A stretch of DNA of 11,972 nt from Candidatus Bathyarchaeota archaeon (GTDB lineage Archaea; Thermoproteota; Bathyarchaeia; TCS64). Below are positions 1 to 6,215 of this stretch, in pieces. How positions within the stretch are numbered: the first letter of the stretch is position 1; every line of letters begins with the position of its first letter. The translations under genes were made by a program, and so were the position numbers. The stretch lies in NCBI GenBank assembly GCA_026394265.1, contig JAPKYO010000026.1:1-11972 (forward strand), given 5' to 3'. The notes beneath the pieces are model-generated. The model searched no databases. It saw only the letters and a list, made by a program, of their open reading frames with translations, and was not told the origin of the DNA.

Positions 1-293
1 AGGTCGCCCACATAAGCGGTGTGGGGTGTGCCCGAGCCCTTCGTGATCTTCACAGCCTGCGTGAGCAGGGCGAAGGTGCTGAGCATACCGACCTTGACCG
101 TGAACTCCCTCGTGTCCGTGTCAATGACAACGTCCACTGGGACTGGGGTCCCCTTGTACTCGCCGGTCTGCTTGTTGATCTCGGCGACGATATTCATGAT
201 GTTGACACCCATCGGGCCCAAAGCTGGGCCGATCGGCGGACCGCCTGTCGCCCCGCCACCCGGGACGATGAAGTTGAATTTCTTTTCGACCAA
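1..293 (-). CDS. rpl11: Ribosomal protein L11 (uL11), 3' end outside window
   Basis: Large-subunit protein of the GTPase-associated centre; it binds 23S rRNA next to the stalk base. The first 97 residues are present. The N-terminal part is clearly uL11: VEKKFNFIVPGG, then a Gly/Pro-rich stretch (GGPPIGPALGPMG), then NIMNIV, KGTPVPV and a TDTREFTVKVG segment. The start chosen is TTG at 293, preceded by an AAAGGAG ribosome-binding site about 11 nt upstream; no nearby ATG fits the conserved N-terminus. It begins 3 nt after the spt5 stop, so the two are surely cotranscribed, the usual archaeal order. The C-terminal RNA-binding domain lies beyond the left edge. Confidence 0.95.
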   Translation of the reverse strand, partial: MVEKKFNFIVPGGGATGGPPIGPALGPMGVNIMNIVAEINKQTGEYKGTPVPVDVVIDTDTREFTVKVGMLSTFALLTQAVKITKGSGTPHTAYVGD

Positions 294-296
294 TTT

Positions 297-803
297 CTAA
301 TTAGCTCCTTTAACCTCCCGGACATAGTCGGCGTGGACGGTTATCGGCAAGCTAAACGCCGCCTCCAAGATCTCTATCGTTACTTCCTCCTTGGAGGTAT
401 CCACCCGCACCACCCTCGCCTGCATACCCTTGAAGGGCCCAGCTACGACGTCCACCAGGGTACCCTCAGCCAGGCCCTCGATGGCCGGCTTCGTCTCAAG
501 GTAATGCTCGACCTCCGCGGGTGAGACAGTCCCCTGAATGCGCTCCCTGGCGTATCGGACGCCACGTATGAGCTCGTCGACCATGTGAGGGTTGACGCTC
601 TCAATGATTATGTAGCCCTTCAGCTCCGACGGCGCGAGTATGGCTAGGACCGAAATGTGCTCGATCTTCGCCTTGTCGGCGAGCATCTCTGCAACAGTCT
701 TTTCCTGGCCGTTTGTAACCTTCACCGCGAAGAGCTGGGTCTGGGGCTTGTCTGGCACATCTGCCACGTCCGGTTGCACCGTAAGCGTAAGTAGATGGCT
801 CAT
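297..803 (-). CDS. spt5: Transcription elongation factor Spt5 (NusG family)
   Basis: 168 aa. Archaeal Spt5 partners Spt4 on the RNA polymerase clamp and promotes processive elongation. The NGN domain covers about residues 23-105 (LFAVKVTNGQEKTVAEML start, then an ELKGYIIIES segment), and a KOW domain covers about 108-165 with a typical VVAGPFKGMQARV loop at 119-131. Residues 1-22 form a Pro/Asp-containing extension before the NGN domain; most archaeal homologues start closer to the domain, so a later start cannot be excluded, although ATG 803 is the only good candidate seen. There is no strong Shine-Dalgarno; 37 nt separate it from secE upstream. It is followed at once by rpl11. Confidence 0.93.
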   Translation of the reverse strand: MSHLLTLTVQPDVADVPDKPQTQLFAVKVTNGQEKTVAEMLADKAKIEHISVLAILAPSELKGYIIIESVNPHMVDELIRGVRYARERIQGTVSPAEVEHYLETKPAIEGLAEGTLVDVVAGPFKGMQARVVRVDTSKEEVTIEILEAAFSLPITVHADYVREVKGAN

Positions 804-840
804 ATTAATATTGCTGAAAGGGTAAAACTCGCGAGCGGCG

Positions 841-1020
841 TTAACCGCCGCCGACTGGCTGGACCACGACGGCGATCAACCGAATTATGTAGCCGATGGC
901 CCCGAGGATGCCAACGCCTATGAGTACAACCTTTAGGCTGAGGCTGAAAGTCTTCCAGTCGGGCTTGTTGATCGTCACTAGGAGGCGCTTTGCGCTCTCG
1001 ATGAACTCTTTTATGCCCAT
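841..1020 (-). CDS. secE: Protein translocase subunit SecE (Sec61 gamma)
   Basis: 59 aa, small single-span subunit of the SecYE translocon that clamps SecY. The sequence starts MGIKEFIESAKRLL, has a conserved amphipathic helix with the KPDWKTF motif at about residues 19-25 (archaeal/eukaryotic SecE has a similar KP(S/D)xxE/K-F segment), then one hydrophobic transmembrane helix at about 31-54, ending VQPVGGG. Length and topology match archaeal SecE/Sss1. It lies between ftsY (39 nt gap) and spt5, the usual archaeal context, which supports the call strongly for such a short protein. Confidence 0.92.
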   Translation of the reverse strand: MGIKEFIESAKRLLVTINKPDWKTFSLSLKVVLIGVGILGAIGYIIRLIAVVVQPVGGG

Positions 1021-1049
1021 GGCTTACCGCCCACTGAGAGGAGCATAGG

Positions 1050-1060
1050 CTTAAAATCTT
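1050..1060 (-). promoter_or_regulatory. Possible internal TATA box before secE
   Basis: The 39-nt gap between ftsY and secE contains GATTTTAAGCC on the minus strand, centred about 33 nt before the secE ATG. This distance would give a transcript start a few bases before the ATG. It may allow secE-spt5-rpl11 to be expressed separately from the upstream operon. Based on sequence likeness and spacing only. Confidence 0.3.
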
Positions 1061-1971
1061 TACGAATCCCCGAGCAGCTTCTCCGCGAACCACCCCGCGT
1101 CGAAGGGCTGAAGGTCATCGTATCCCTGCCCGACGCCGATGTAGATGACGGGCTTGCCTGTGAGGAAGCTGACGCTCAGGCTCGACCCACCCTTGGCGTC
1201 GGCGTCGACCTTCGTCAGGATGGTGGCGTCGAATCCCACCGCCTTGTTGAAGGTCAGCGCCTGCTCAGTCGCGTCGTTGCCGATGAGAGAGTCTAGGATC
1301 ATGATCGTGAAGTCGGGCTGGACGACGCGCTTGATCTTCGTCAGCTCGTCCATGAGGTTGCGGTTGGTCTGCATCCTGCCCGCGGTGTCGATGAGGACGA
1401 TGTCCACGCCCTTCGCCTTGGCGTGCTGTATGGCGTCGTAGCCGACCGCCGCCGCGTCGCTCCCGTACTGGTGCCTGACGACCTTGACGCCCAGCCTCCG
1501 GGCGTGCTCCTCAAGCTGCTCTATCGCCCCGGCGCGGTACGTGTCCCCCGAGGCGAGGACGACGCTGAAGCCCTTCTTCTGGAGCAGGTGGGTAACCTTG
1601 GCGATTGTCGTCGTCTTCCCCGTGCCGTTAATGCCGACGAACATGACGACGTATGGGCGACCCTGCTTCTTCGCCTCCCCCGCGGCCGCGATGAAGTCGA
1701 CGGCCTTGTCAGTCTGCATGACGACCTCGATCGACTCCTTCAACGCCTTCTTGACGACGTCGGACTTGCCCCCGAAGCGGCTAGCCTCCTGCCCCATGAG
1801 GCGCTTCTTCAGCTCCTCGCAGACCTTCTCAGCGACCTGCACGGAGACGTCGTTGCTTATGAGCTGCATCTGGAGGTCCCAGACGAGTGGCTCGAGGTCC
1901 TTCTCGGTTAGGCCGGTCTTAGAAATCTTGTCGACTATGCCCTTGAGGCCCTGCTTGAGCTTATCGAACAC
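1060..1971 (-). CDS. ftsY: Signal recognition particle receptor FtsY
   Basis: 303 aa SRP-family GTPase that docks SRP-ribosome complexes at the membrane. An N domain (helical, residues 1-95) precedes the G domain: P-loop GINGTGKTT at 113-121, ASGDTYRAGAIEQL at 140-153, DTAGR at 195-199, TKVD at 253-256, and the closing GQGYDDLQPFD at 281-291. The acidic A domain of some bacterial FtsY is missing, as is common in archaea. The start chosen is GTG at 1971 (FDKLKQGLKGIVDK), with GGTGAGG about 7 nt upstream; an ATG at 2061 is also in frame but would add 30 residues inside prefoldin alpha that do not look like FtsY. The gene therefore overlaps the pfdA stop by 11 nt. Confidence 0.95.
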   Translation of the reverse strand: MFDKLKQGLKGIVDKISKTGLTEKDLEPLVWDLQMQLISNDVSVQVAEKVCEELKKRLMGQEASRFGGKSDVVKKALKESIEVVMQTDKAVDFIAAAGEAKKQGRPYVVMFVGINGTGKTTTIAKVTHLLQKKGFSVVLASGDTYRAGAIEQLEEHARRLGVKVVRHQYGSDAAAVGYDAIQHAKAKGVDIVLIDTAGRMQTNRNLMDELTKIKRVVQPDFTIMILDSLIGNDATEQALTFNKAVGFDATILTKVDADAKGGSSLSVSFLTGKPVIYIGVGQGYDDLQPFDAGWFAEKLLGDS

Positions 1972-2407
1972 GGGCGCCCTCACCCTGTAGCTCGGCTGAG
2001 AGCCTGTTCCCTGCGTCCTGGTGGCTCTGCATCTGTGCGAGCACCTGCCCAAGCTGTTCATCGACCGCCGTGAGGGTCTTCTCGACCTCTTCGAGGCGCT
2101 TGTTTACGTCCTCGACGGCCTTAGGGTACTCCATCTCGACGGAGACGTCTGCGCCGACGCCTACGATGACCTTGTCGAGTGGCGCCGTCTTGGCGTGTAT
2201 GAAGGCTGCCCCCCCGACTGGCACAAGTATGGGTGTGCCGGGCTGTAGGTCCTTCATCTCGCCGAGGCTCTGCTGGCTCACGCGCAGCTCATTCTGGGCA
2301 TTCGTGAGAATCTGCATCCTCTGCTGGAGGACCTGCGCCGTGCCCTCCATCATCTGTAGCTCGTAAAGAATCCTGCGTAGTTGGTCCTCTTTGTTCGGGG
2401 AGGCCAA
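1961..2407 (-). CDS. pfdA: Prefoldin subunit alpha
   Basis: 148 aa. Prefoldin is a hexameric (alpha2beta4) chaperone that holds unfolded proteins in coiled-coil tentacles and passes them to the thermosome. Two long coiled-coil helices (about residues 5-50 and 98-140, rich in Q, E, L) flank a beta-hairpin core with the family segments GTPILVPVGGAAFIHA at 57-72 and VIVGVGADVSVEM at 80-92. The start is TTG at 2407; no ATG lies before the conserved N-terminal helix, and the gene follows LX by 5 nt, suggesting translational coupling. Only a weak AGGG-type ribosome site is visible. It overlaps ftsY at its 3' end. Confidence 0.92.
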   Translation of the reverse strand: MASPNKEDQLRRILYELQMMEGTAQVLQQRMQILTNAQNELRVSQQSLGEMKDLQPGTPILVPVGGAAFIHAKTAPLDKVIVGVGADVSVEMEYPKAVEDVNKRLEEVEKTLTAVDEQLGQVLAQMQSHQDAGNRLSAELQGEGARVR

Positions 2408-2412
2408 GGTGC

Positions 2413-2625
2413 TTACCCTGCCTTTTCCGTTGGCTGGACTTCCTCTACGCTGAAGATGGTTATCTGGTTGCGCTTGGCGCGGTGGCGGCTACCCATCTCG
2501 GCGTAGACGCGCTCCACGGCGTGCTCCATCTTCGCGGCCCTGATCTCCTGGCTGAAGGACATGGGTATGAAGAACTTCTGCTTCATCACCTCGCCGGTTA
2601 CGCGGAATACCTTGACTTCGCTCAT
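2413..2625 (-). CDS. rplX: Ribosomal protein LX (L18Ae/eL20)
   Basis: 70 aa archaeal large-subunit protein homologous to half of eukaryotic eL20. Typical sequence: VKVFRVTGEV at 4-13, FSQEIRAAKMEHAVERVY at 24-41, then the SRHRAKRNQI segment at 46-55. Its ATG overlaps the rpl31e stop codon (ATGA, 2622-2625), so translation is probably coupled. In many archaea the aIF6 gene lies between these two genes; here it does not. Confidence 0.92.
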   Translation of the reverse strand: MSEVKVFRVTGEVMKQKFFIPMSFSQEIRAAKMEHAVERVYAEMGSRHRAKRNQITIFSVEEVQPTEKAG

Positions 2626-3044
2626 TCCTTCTTCTCAGCCTCTACTTTTGGCTCTGCCTTTGCTTCTGCCTTTGGCTCTTCCTTGGCCTCGGCCTTGGGC
2701 TTCTCCTTCTTCTCGGCCTTCGCCTTCGGCTTCGCCTTGGTCTTCTCCTTTGCCTCAGCCCGGGCTTCCTTCGCCTCTGCCTTGGCGTCGACCTCAGCCA
2801 TCGTGACGGTTACGTTGCCCTCGTCGTCCTTGGTCATCTTGACCCTGATCTTGTGGGGTGGACTCTTTATGCCCCTGGCCCAGATCGCCTCGTTGACGGA
2901 GGTGTCGACCGTGACCGTCGTCGCCTTCATGTGTCGGATGGTGAATGCCTTGAGGACCATCATGGCCCTCTCGCTTCGCCTGTAGCGCTGGGCGTTCCAG
3001 GCCTCCTTGAGAGGGACCGTGTAGATGCGTTCAAGTTCAGACAT
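2622..3044 (-). CDS. rpl31e: Ribosomal protein L31e with long charged C-terminal tail
   Basis: 140 aa. Residues 1-85 form the L31e fold that sits near the peptide exit tunnel: ERIYTVPLKEAW at 5-16, YRRSERAMMVLKAFTIRHMK at 21-40, then the VNEAIWARGIKSPPHKIRVK segment at 50-69. Residues 86-140 are an almost pure Ala/Lys/Glu/Pro tail of low complexity. The family core is about 85-95 aa, so roughly 55 residues are an addition. The start ATG follows the rpl39e stop by 6 nt, and the stop overlaps the LX start. Confidence 0.94.
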   Translation of the reverse strand: MSELERIYTVPLKEAWNAQRYRRSERAMMVLKAFTIRHMKATTVTVDTSVNEAIWARGIKSPPHKIRVKMTKDDEGNVTVTMAEVDAKAEAKEARAEAKEKTKAKPKAKAEKKEKPKAEAKEEPKAEAKAEPKVEAEKKE

Positions 3045-3050
3045 GTTTTA

Positions 3051-3209
3051 TCAGTCCTTGAGTTTCCTTGTGCGCCATGCGCGCACGCTCTTGGGGCTCC
3101 AGCGTACCTTGCCGTTGGTCTTGGCTATGATCCACGCCGGAACCGACCTGCTGGACTTGCCCGCCTTTATGAGGCGTAGTTTGTACGCGAGCGGCTTGTT
3201 TCTTGCCAT
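3051..3209 (-). CDS. rpl39e: Ribosomal protein L39e
   Basis: 52 aa, very basic protein lining the peptide exit tunnel. The sequence begins [20 protein letters not shown], has [15 protein letters not shown] at 21-35, and ends [13 protein letters not shown]; the VPAWI and W-R-x-(S/T)-K-L features are diagnostic of L39e. The start ATG is preceded by GGAGAG with good spacing and lies 2 nt after the stop of the PDCD5-like gene. It is short and easily missed, but the match and operon position make it secure. Confidence 0.93.
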   Translation of the reverse strand: MARNKPLAYKLRLIKAGKSSRSVPAWIIAKTNGKVRWSPKSVRAWRTRKLKD

Positions 3210-3211
3210 CT

Positions 3212-3559
3212 TTATACTCTCCTTATGCTTATGTCCCTCTTCTTCTGCTGCCCCTCTATCTGGACGAGGAGCCTCTTCAGCTGGTCGTCCGATATGGGGA
3301 GGGGTACCCTGCCCGCCTGGGCGATCTGGATGAGTTCGAGTTCGAGCTGCTGGCCGAAGTCGGGGCGCACCATCTTTATGTTCGCGAGTCTCTGCCTCGC
3401 CTCGGGGGTCAGGAGCCTTCGCATCAGCGACTGCTTCTGGGCCTCGGCGTCGGCCGCCGCATCGGCGCGCTGCTGTTCAGCGCCGCCCTGCTGCTGCCTT
3501 GCCTGAAGCTCTGCCATTCGCTGGGCCTTGAGCCTCTCAAGCTCCTCGTCCCTCGACAT
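3212..3559 (-). CDS. PDCD5-family DNA-binding protein
   Basis: 115 aa. Family: archaeal homologues of human PDCD5/TFAR19, small helical proteins reported to bind DNA; their exact archaeal role is unclear. A Gln/Ala/Arg-rich helical N-terminus (1-44) precedes the conserved core: [20 protein letters not shown] at about 47-66, [15 protein letters not shown] at 70-84, then [13 protein letters not shown] at 89-101 and a basic KKRDISIRR tail. Conserved operon neighbour of rps19e and rpl39e in archaea, as here (12 nt after rps19e, 2 nt before rpl39e), which suggests a link with ribosome production. Confidence 0.92.
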   Translation of the reverse strand: MSRDEELERLKAQRMAELQARQQQGGAEQQRADAAADAEAQKQSLMRRLLTPEARQRLANIKMVRPDFGQQLELELIQIAQAGRVPLPISDDQLKRLLVQIEGQQKKRDISIRRV

Positions 3560-3571
3560 GGGCGTCTCCGC

Positions 3572-4030
3572 CTAGTATGCCTTTAGCTCTGGCGACTCTC
3601 TGTCCAGGTCCTTCTTTATCTGGGTCGACATGGCGTCGATGAGGCTGCGCCCCTTCTTGCTGACGACGCGGCCGGATTTCTCCACCTTGTCGACGAGGCC
3701 CGCCTTCTCTAGCTGCTGGAGTGAGATGCGTATGATGCAGCCGCCTGCCTTCTCGTGGTGGGCCGGTGAGTTTCCGACCCTCTTGCGTCCGCCGTACTCT
3801 CCCCTCAGTCTCTGTACGCCGAGTGGTTCGCCATTCATGTAGAGCTTACGGAGTATGGAGGCGGTCCTGACGTACCACCAGTCTGGGTCCTGTGGCACCC
3901 TCTCGACGTGGGTGCCCGTCTTGACGTGGGCGGCCCAATCGGGTGAGGTGACTTCCTTTATGTTCTCCTTGATGTAGTTTCTCAGTTTTCCTATGAGCAC
4001 GTCTGCTGGCACGTCGTAGGCGGTCGTCAT
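3572..4030 (-). CDS. rps19e: Ribosomal protein S19e
   Basis: 152 aa archaeal/eukaryotic small-subunit protein with a winged-helix fold, needed for 18S/16S maturation in eukaryotes. Visible signatures: YDVPADVLIGKL at 5-16, DWWYVRTASILRKLY at 50-64, the glycine/basic loop GEYGGRKRVGNSPAHHEKAGG at about 77-97, then the C-terminal wing ISLQQLEKAGLV and GRVVSKKGRSLID. It is the first gene of the long minus-strand operon; a GGGAAAAGGGA stretch just upstream can act as a ribosome-binding site. Confidence 0.95.
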   Translation of the reverse strand: MTTAYDVPADVLIGKLRNYIKENIKEVTSPDWAAHVKTGTHVERVPQDPDWWYVRTASILRKLYMNGEPLGVQRLRGEYGGRKRVGNSPAHHEKAGGCIIRISLQQLEKAGLVDKVEKSGRVVSKKGRSLIDAMSTQIKKDLDRESPELKAY

Positions 4031-4072
4031 CTCGTTCCCTTTTCCCAGATGCTATTCTATCGGTGCGGGGAC

Positions 4073-4090
4073 CGGCATATATAGGTGTGC
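4073..4090 (-). promoter_or_regulatory. TATA promoter of the rps19e operon
   Basis: The minus strand carries CCTATATATG with TATATAT at 4083-4077, about 50 nt before the rps19e ATG. An archaeal start 25 nt downstream would give a leader of about 25 nt containing the purine-rich GGGAAAAGGGAACGAG. This is the clearest TATA box in the window and the likely main promoter for the ten-gene operon. Confidence 0.65.
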
Positions 4091-4187
4091 CTTTCCCCGC
4101 TTTTTAGCAACTGTTAACCACGCCCTCCAAATTTAAAGGTTTAGCCGAGGCACCCCGATCCCCTTTGGGCTTCCGCGGGGATGGGTC

Positions 4188-4198
4188 GATTTTAAAAG
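4188..4198 (+). promoter_or_regulatory. TATA-like box before the Cys-rich gene
   Basis: GATTTTAAAAG centred about 24 nt before the TTG at 4218, the spacing expected for a leaderless archaeal transcript. A second A/T element (AATTTAAAGG, 4129-4138) lies further upstream on the same strand. Confidence 0.4.
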
Positions 4199-4217
4199 AG
4201 GGGAGACATGAATCGCT

Positions 4218-4547
4218 TTGAGTGAAGTGGAGGGTGGATTCGCCGTGAAGGAGCCCCGGAGATGCGCGTTCATCGAGGAGAGGCAGTGTAACTTCGAGGC
4301 GGATCAGATCTCCATGGACTTCTGTAAGGTCTGTATCGACGCGTGGAAGGCGAGCGGGGGGGCGAAGGGCGCGCCGCAGGCGGATAAGTCGAAGGAGAAG
4401 CTCACTCAGATCGACGCCCTCTTCCAGAGGGGGGGAGATCGAGCCCGAGGACTACGCGCGGCTGCGCAGGAGCCTCATGGGCGAGCAACCCGCCGCGGAT
4501 GCGAAGCGGGGGAGGAAGGGATTTCACCTGCTCCTAGTCGAGCGTAG
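4218..4547 (+). CDS. Putative zinc-binding protein, N-terminal part, frame broken after residue 73
   Basis: Family not recognised. From TTG 4218 the protein has four cysteines (C16, C24, C36, C39) spaced x7, x11, x2, suggesting a small zinc site around residues 14-42, followed by a Lys/Gly/Ala linker. Up to the run of seven G at 4429-4435 the frame looks coding (GC-rich third positions); after it the frame turns into an Ala/Arg/Gly-rich artefact ending at 4547. Dropping one G joins it to the frame that ends at 4851, giving one protein of about 210 aa. So this is the first half of a frameshifted gene, or there is a sequencing error. The start is uncertain: TTG 4218 fits the TATA spacing, with GGGGAG 12 nt upstream. 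Confidence 0.6.
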   Translation: MSEVEGGFAVKEPRRCAFIEERQCNFEADQISMDFCKVCIDAWKASGGAKGAPQADKSKEKLTQIDALFQRGGDRARGLRAAAQEPHGRATRRGCEAGEEGISPAPSRA

Positions 4548-4851
4548 CATGTTTTCGAAGAAGGTGCGCACCTTCCCGGCGGGGTGGAGGCTGCCCCCGA
4601 CGATAACGGGGAAGCTCGTCGAGTCGCTGTACTCGATGTGTGACTCGGCGGAGAGGCCGGCGGATGTCCGGCTTGAGGTGGGTGAGACGAGGATCGCCTG
4701 CCTCGCACGCGATGGAGGCAGGCTTGCCCTGATTGTGACTGAGGATGACCTCGCGGCGTACCCGGAGCTCATCACGAGCGTGGGGGCGGAGCTTGAGAAG
4801 GGGGAGGATTGGGGGGAGTTGCTCCGGGTCGCGTCCTCGGGGCAGGGGTAG
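4477..4851 (+). CDS. C-terminal part of the frameshifted gene (unknown domain)
   Basis: Family not recognised. From ATG 4477 the frame gives 124 aa, but coding character (EIEPEDYARLRRSL) extends upstream to the G run at 4429-4435 without a start codon, so the true beginning is probably the Cys-rich segment at 4218. The segment ITGKLVESLYSMCDSAERPA followed by alternating short strands (VRLEVGETRIACLAR, RLALIVTEDD) and a C-terminal helix suggests a small alpha/beta domain; a roadblock/profilin-like fold is possible but only a guess. It could be translated alone from ATG 4477. Its TAG stop abuts the stop of the convergent zinc-ribbon gene with no base between. Confidence 0.6.
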   Translation: MGEQPAADAKRGRKGFHLLLVERSMFSKKVRTFPAGWRLPPTITGKLVESLYSMCDSAERPADVRLEVGETRIACLARDGGRLALIVTEDDLAAYPELITSVGAELEKGEDWGELLRVASSGQG

Positions 4852-5148
4852 CTAGAGTTCTTCGCGGTCATCCAGCGCGTACATCTCTATGTAGCCGCAG
4901 AGTGTGCACCGTTGTGCCTTGATCTTTAGCGTCTTCTTCTCTTCGCTCTTTATGATGAAGCCCGTCTTGCGCCCGGTCTTTTCCTCCCAGTAGGGTTTGC
5001 TTGTGCTGCTCTGGTAGACGTTTGGGAGGGGGCTGCTTGGTATGCCGGTCATGTAGGCGTTCATCTGGTTTGGCATGACGGTGTCGCTGTCGAACCTGAT
5101 GTCGCCCGGGTTCATGGCTCCGCCGCATTTGGGGCATTTTTCGTCCAT
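4852..5148 (-). CDS. Small zinc-ribbon protein
   Basis: 98 aa with two CxxC pairs: CPKC at residues 5-8 and CTLC at 81-84, each followed by Gly as in zinc knuckles, which should bind one zinc. Between them is a variable, Pro/Ser-rich middle (22-52) with a YWEEKTGRK segment. The layout resembles small Zn-ribbon proteins of the DUF6487 kind, but I cannot confirm the family. The ATG at 5148 lies 5 nt after the stop of the formamidase-family gene, so it is the second gene of that unit; whether it acts with the enzyme is unknown. Confidence 0.8.
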   Translation of the reverse strand: MDEKCPKCGGAMNPGDIRFDSDTVMPNQMNAYMTGIPSSPLPNVYQSSTSKPYWEEKTGRKTGFIIKSEEKKTLKIKAQRCTLCGYIEMYALDDREEL

Positions 5149-5153
5149 GGCAT

Positions 5154-6086
5154 TCACTTCGTTAGGTACTTCTTGGGTAGCTTGGCTGCAACTGTGTATA
5201 GTGGGTCGACTATTTGTGCTATCCTCGCCTTTGCGGCGATGCTTAGGAACATGTATGCGTCGTCGCGTTGCCAGCCGTAGTCGGTGGTCATCCAGTTTAC
5301 GAGTTCGCGGTAGGCGAGGCGTGCGGCGTCCTCGAGGGGCTTGGCGCTGCACAGGGTCATGATCTCGTCGGGGGATTCTACGCGTGGCCAGGCGATGGTG
5401 TAGCCTTTCTTTAGGCCGAATCTGAGCTTGACGACGGCGGGTACTTCGATGGCTGAGCCGCCGACTTCGCCGTCGCCCTGTACGGCGTGTACGTCTCCGA
5501 GGCCGAATAGGGCTCCGGGTTGGTTTACGGGGAGGTGGAGGGTGTTGCCGGGTCGGATGTCGGGGCAGTCCATGTTTCCGCCGTGTGGGCCGGGTGTGAG
5601 GGTGTTTATGGCCTCGTATACGGGGGAGTTGCCGATTGTGCCGATGAAGGGGTCTGCGGGGACCTCGACGACGCGGCCGCCGTCGGTCTTGTAGAGGACC
5701 TTGCCGGATTTGATGTCGCTGATCTTGGTGCGTGGGGTCATGAGGTTGAGCCAGCCTTCTAGGCCGCCGAAGCCGGGGCTTATGGTGGTGGCGCCGTGGT
5801 CGGGCAGCTCTATCCCGAGTATCTCGACGGTGAGGGTGTCGCCGGGTTGGGCGCCCTCGATGTAGATGGGGCCGGTGACGGGGTTGACGGGGACCTTGAT
5901 CCCCTTATCGAGGGCTTGTTTGCGGGTCTGGTCCGCCTTGACGCATCCGCCGAAGGCGTCCCATGTCTCTATTTCGACCTCTTCGCCGGGTTTTACGGTG
6001 GCGATGGGCTTGTTGAATGGGCTGAGGGTTGAGGTTCCGGAGGGGGTTAGCCTCTCGAAGGGTATCTTTGGTATCCTCGTGACCAT
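5154..6086 (-). CDS. Acetamidase/formamidase family protein
   Basis: 310 aa, the normal length for short members of the FmdA/AmdA family, cytoplasmic hydrolases that release ammonia from formamide, acetamide or related amides. Family signatures: VNPVTGPIYIEGAQPGD at 67-83, DPFIGTIG at 145-152, the metal/active-site region GPHGGNMDCPDI at 166-177 and the GDVHAVQGDGE motif at 197-207 followed by EVGGSAIEVPA. All are intact, so it is probably active; the natural substrate cannot be told. Nearly all codons end in C, A or G, very few in T. Expressed from a TATA box about 30 nt upstream, divergently from rpl12, and followed by a small zinc-ribbon gene. Confidence 0.93.
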   Translation of the reverse strand: MVTRIPKIPFERLTPSGTSTLSPFNKPIATVKPGEEVEIETWDAFGGCVKADQTRKQALDKGIKVPVNPVTGPIYIEGAQPGDTLTVEILGIELPDHGATTISPGFGGLEGWLNLMTPRTKISDIKSGKVLYKTDGGRVVEVPADPFIGTIGNSPVYEAINTLTPGPHGGNMDCPDIRPGNTLHLPVNQPGALFGLGDVHAVQGDGEVGGSAIEVPAVVKLRFGLKKGYTIAWPRVESPDEIMTLCSAKPLEDAARLAYRELVNWMTTDYGWQRDDAYMFLSIAAKARIAQIVDPLYTVAAKLPKKYLTK

Positions 6087-6113
6087 TAGAATCGATCTAG
6101 ATGGGTTGTATCT

Positions 6114-6121
6114 CCTTTAAA
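6114..6121 (-). promoter_or_regulatory. TATA box of the formamidase-family gene
   Basis: TTTAAAGG on the minus strand, centred about 31 nt before the ATG at 6086; predicts a leader of only about 6 nt. Confidence 0.45.
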
Positions 6122-6128
6122 CGGTTGC

Positions 6129-6149
6129 CACGCGGCGCGGGGGCGCGTG
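6129..6149. repeat. Inverted repeat between divergent promoters
   Basis: CACGCG (6129-6134) and CGCGTG (6144-6149) form a perfect 6-bp inverted repeat with a 9-nt G/C spacer. It sits between the TATA boxes of the formamidase-family gene and rpl12, upstream of both, where a dimeric regulator could bind. The local GC richness makes chance possible. Confidence 0.35.
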
Positions 6150-6169
6150 ATAGGAAGGATTAAATGCAT

Positions 6170-6178
6170 GATATATTG
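6170..6178 (+). promoter_or_regulatory. TATA box of rpl12
   Basis: GATATATTG centred about 42 nt before the rpl12 ATG. Start of transcription is expected near 6199, giving a short leader with AAGGAATAGGTG as a ribosome-binding site. Confidence 0.5.
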
Positions 6179-6215
6179 TTCCTTTCATAGCAGTTCAAGG
6201 AATAGGTGTATTAAA

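Noticed and set aside
1423..1990. Long plus-strand frames opposite ftsY
   Set aside because: They mirror the GC-rich ftsY gene, show no family features and have no ribosome-binding sites.
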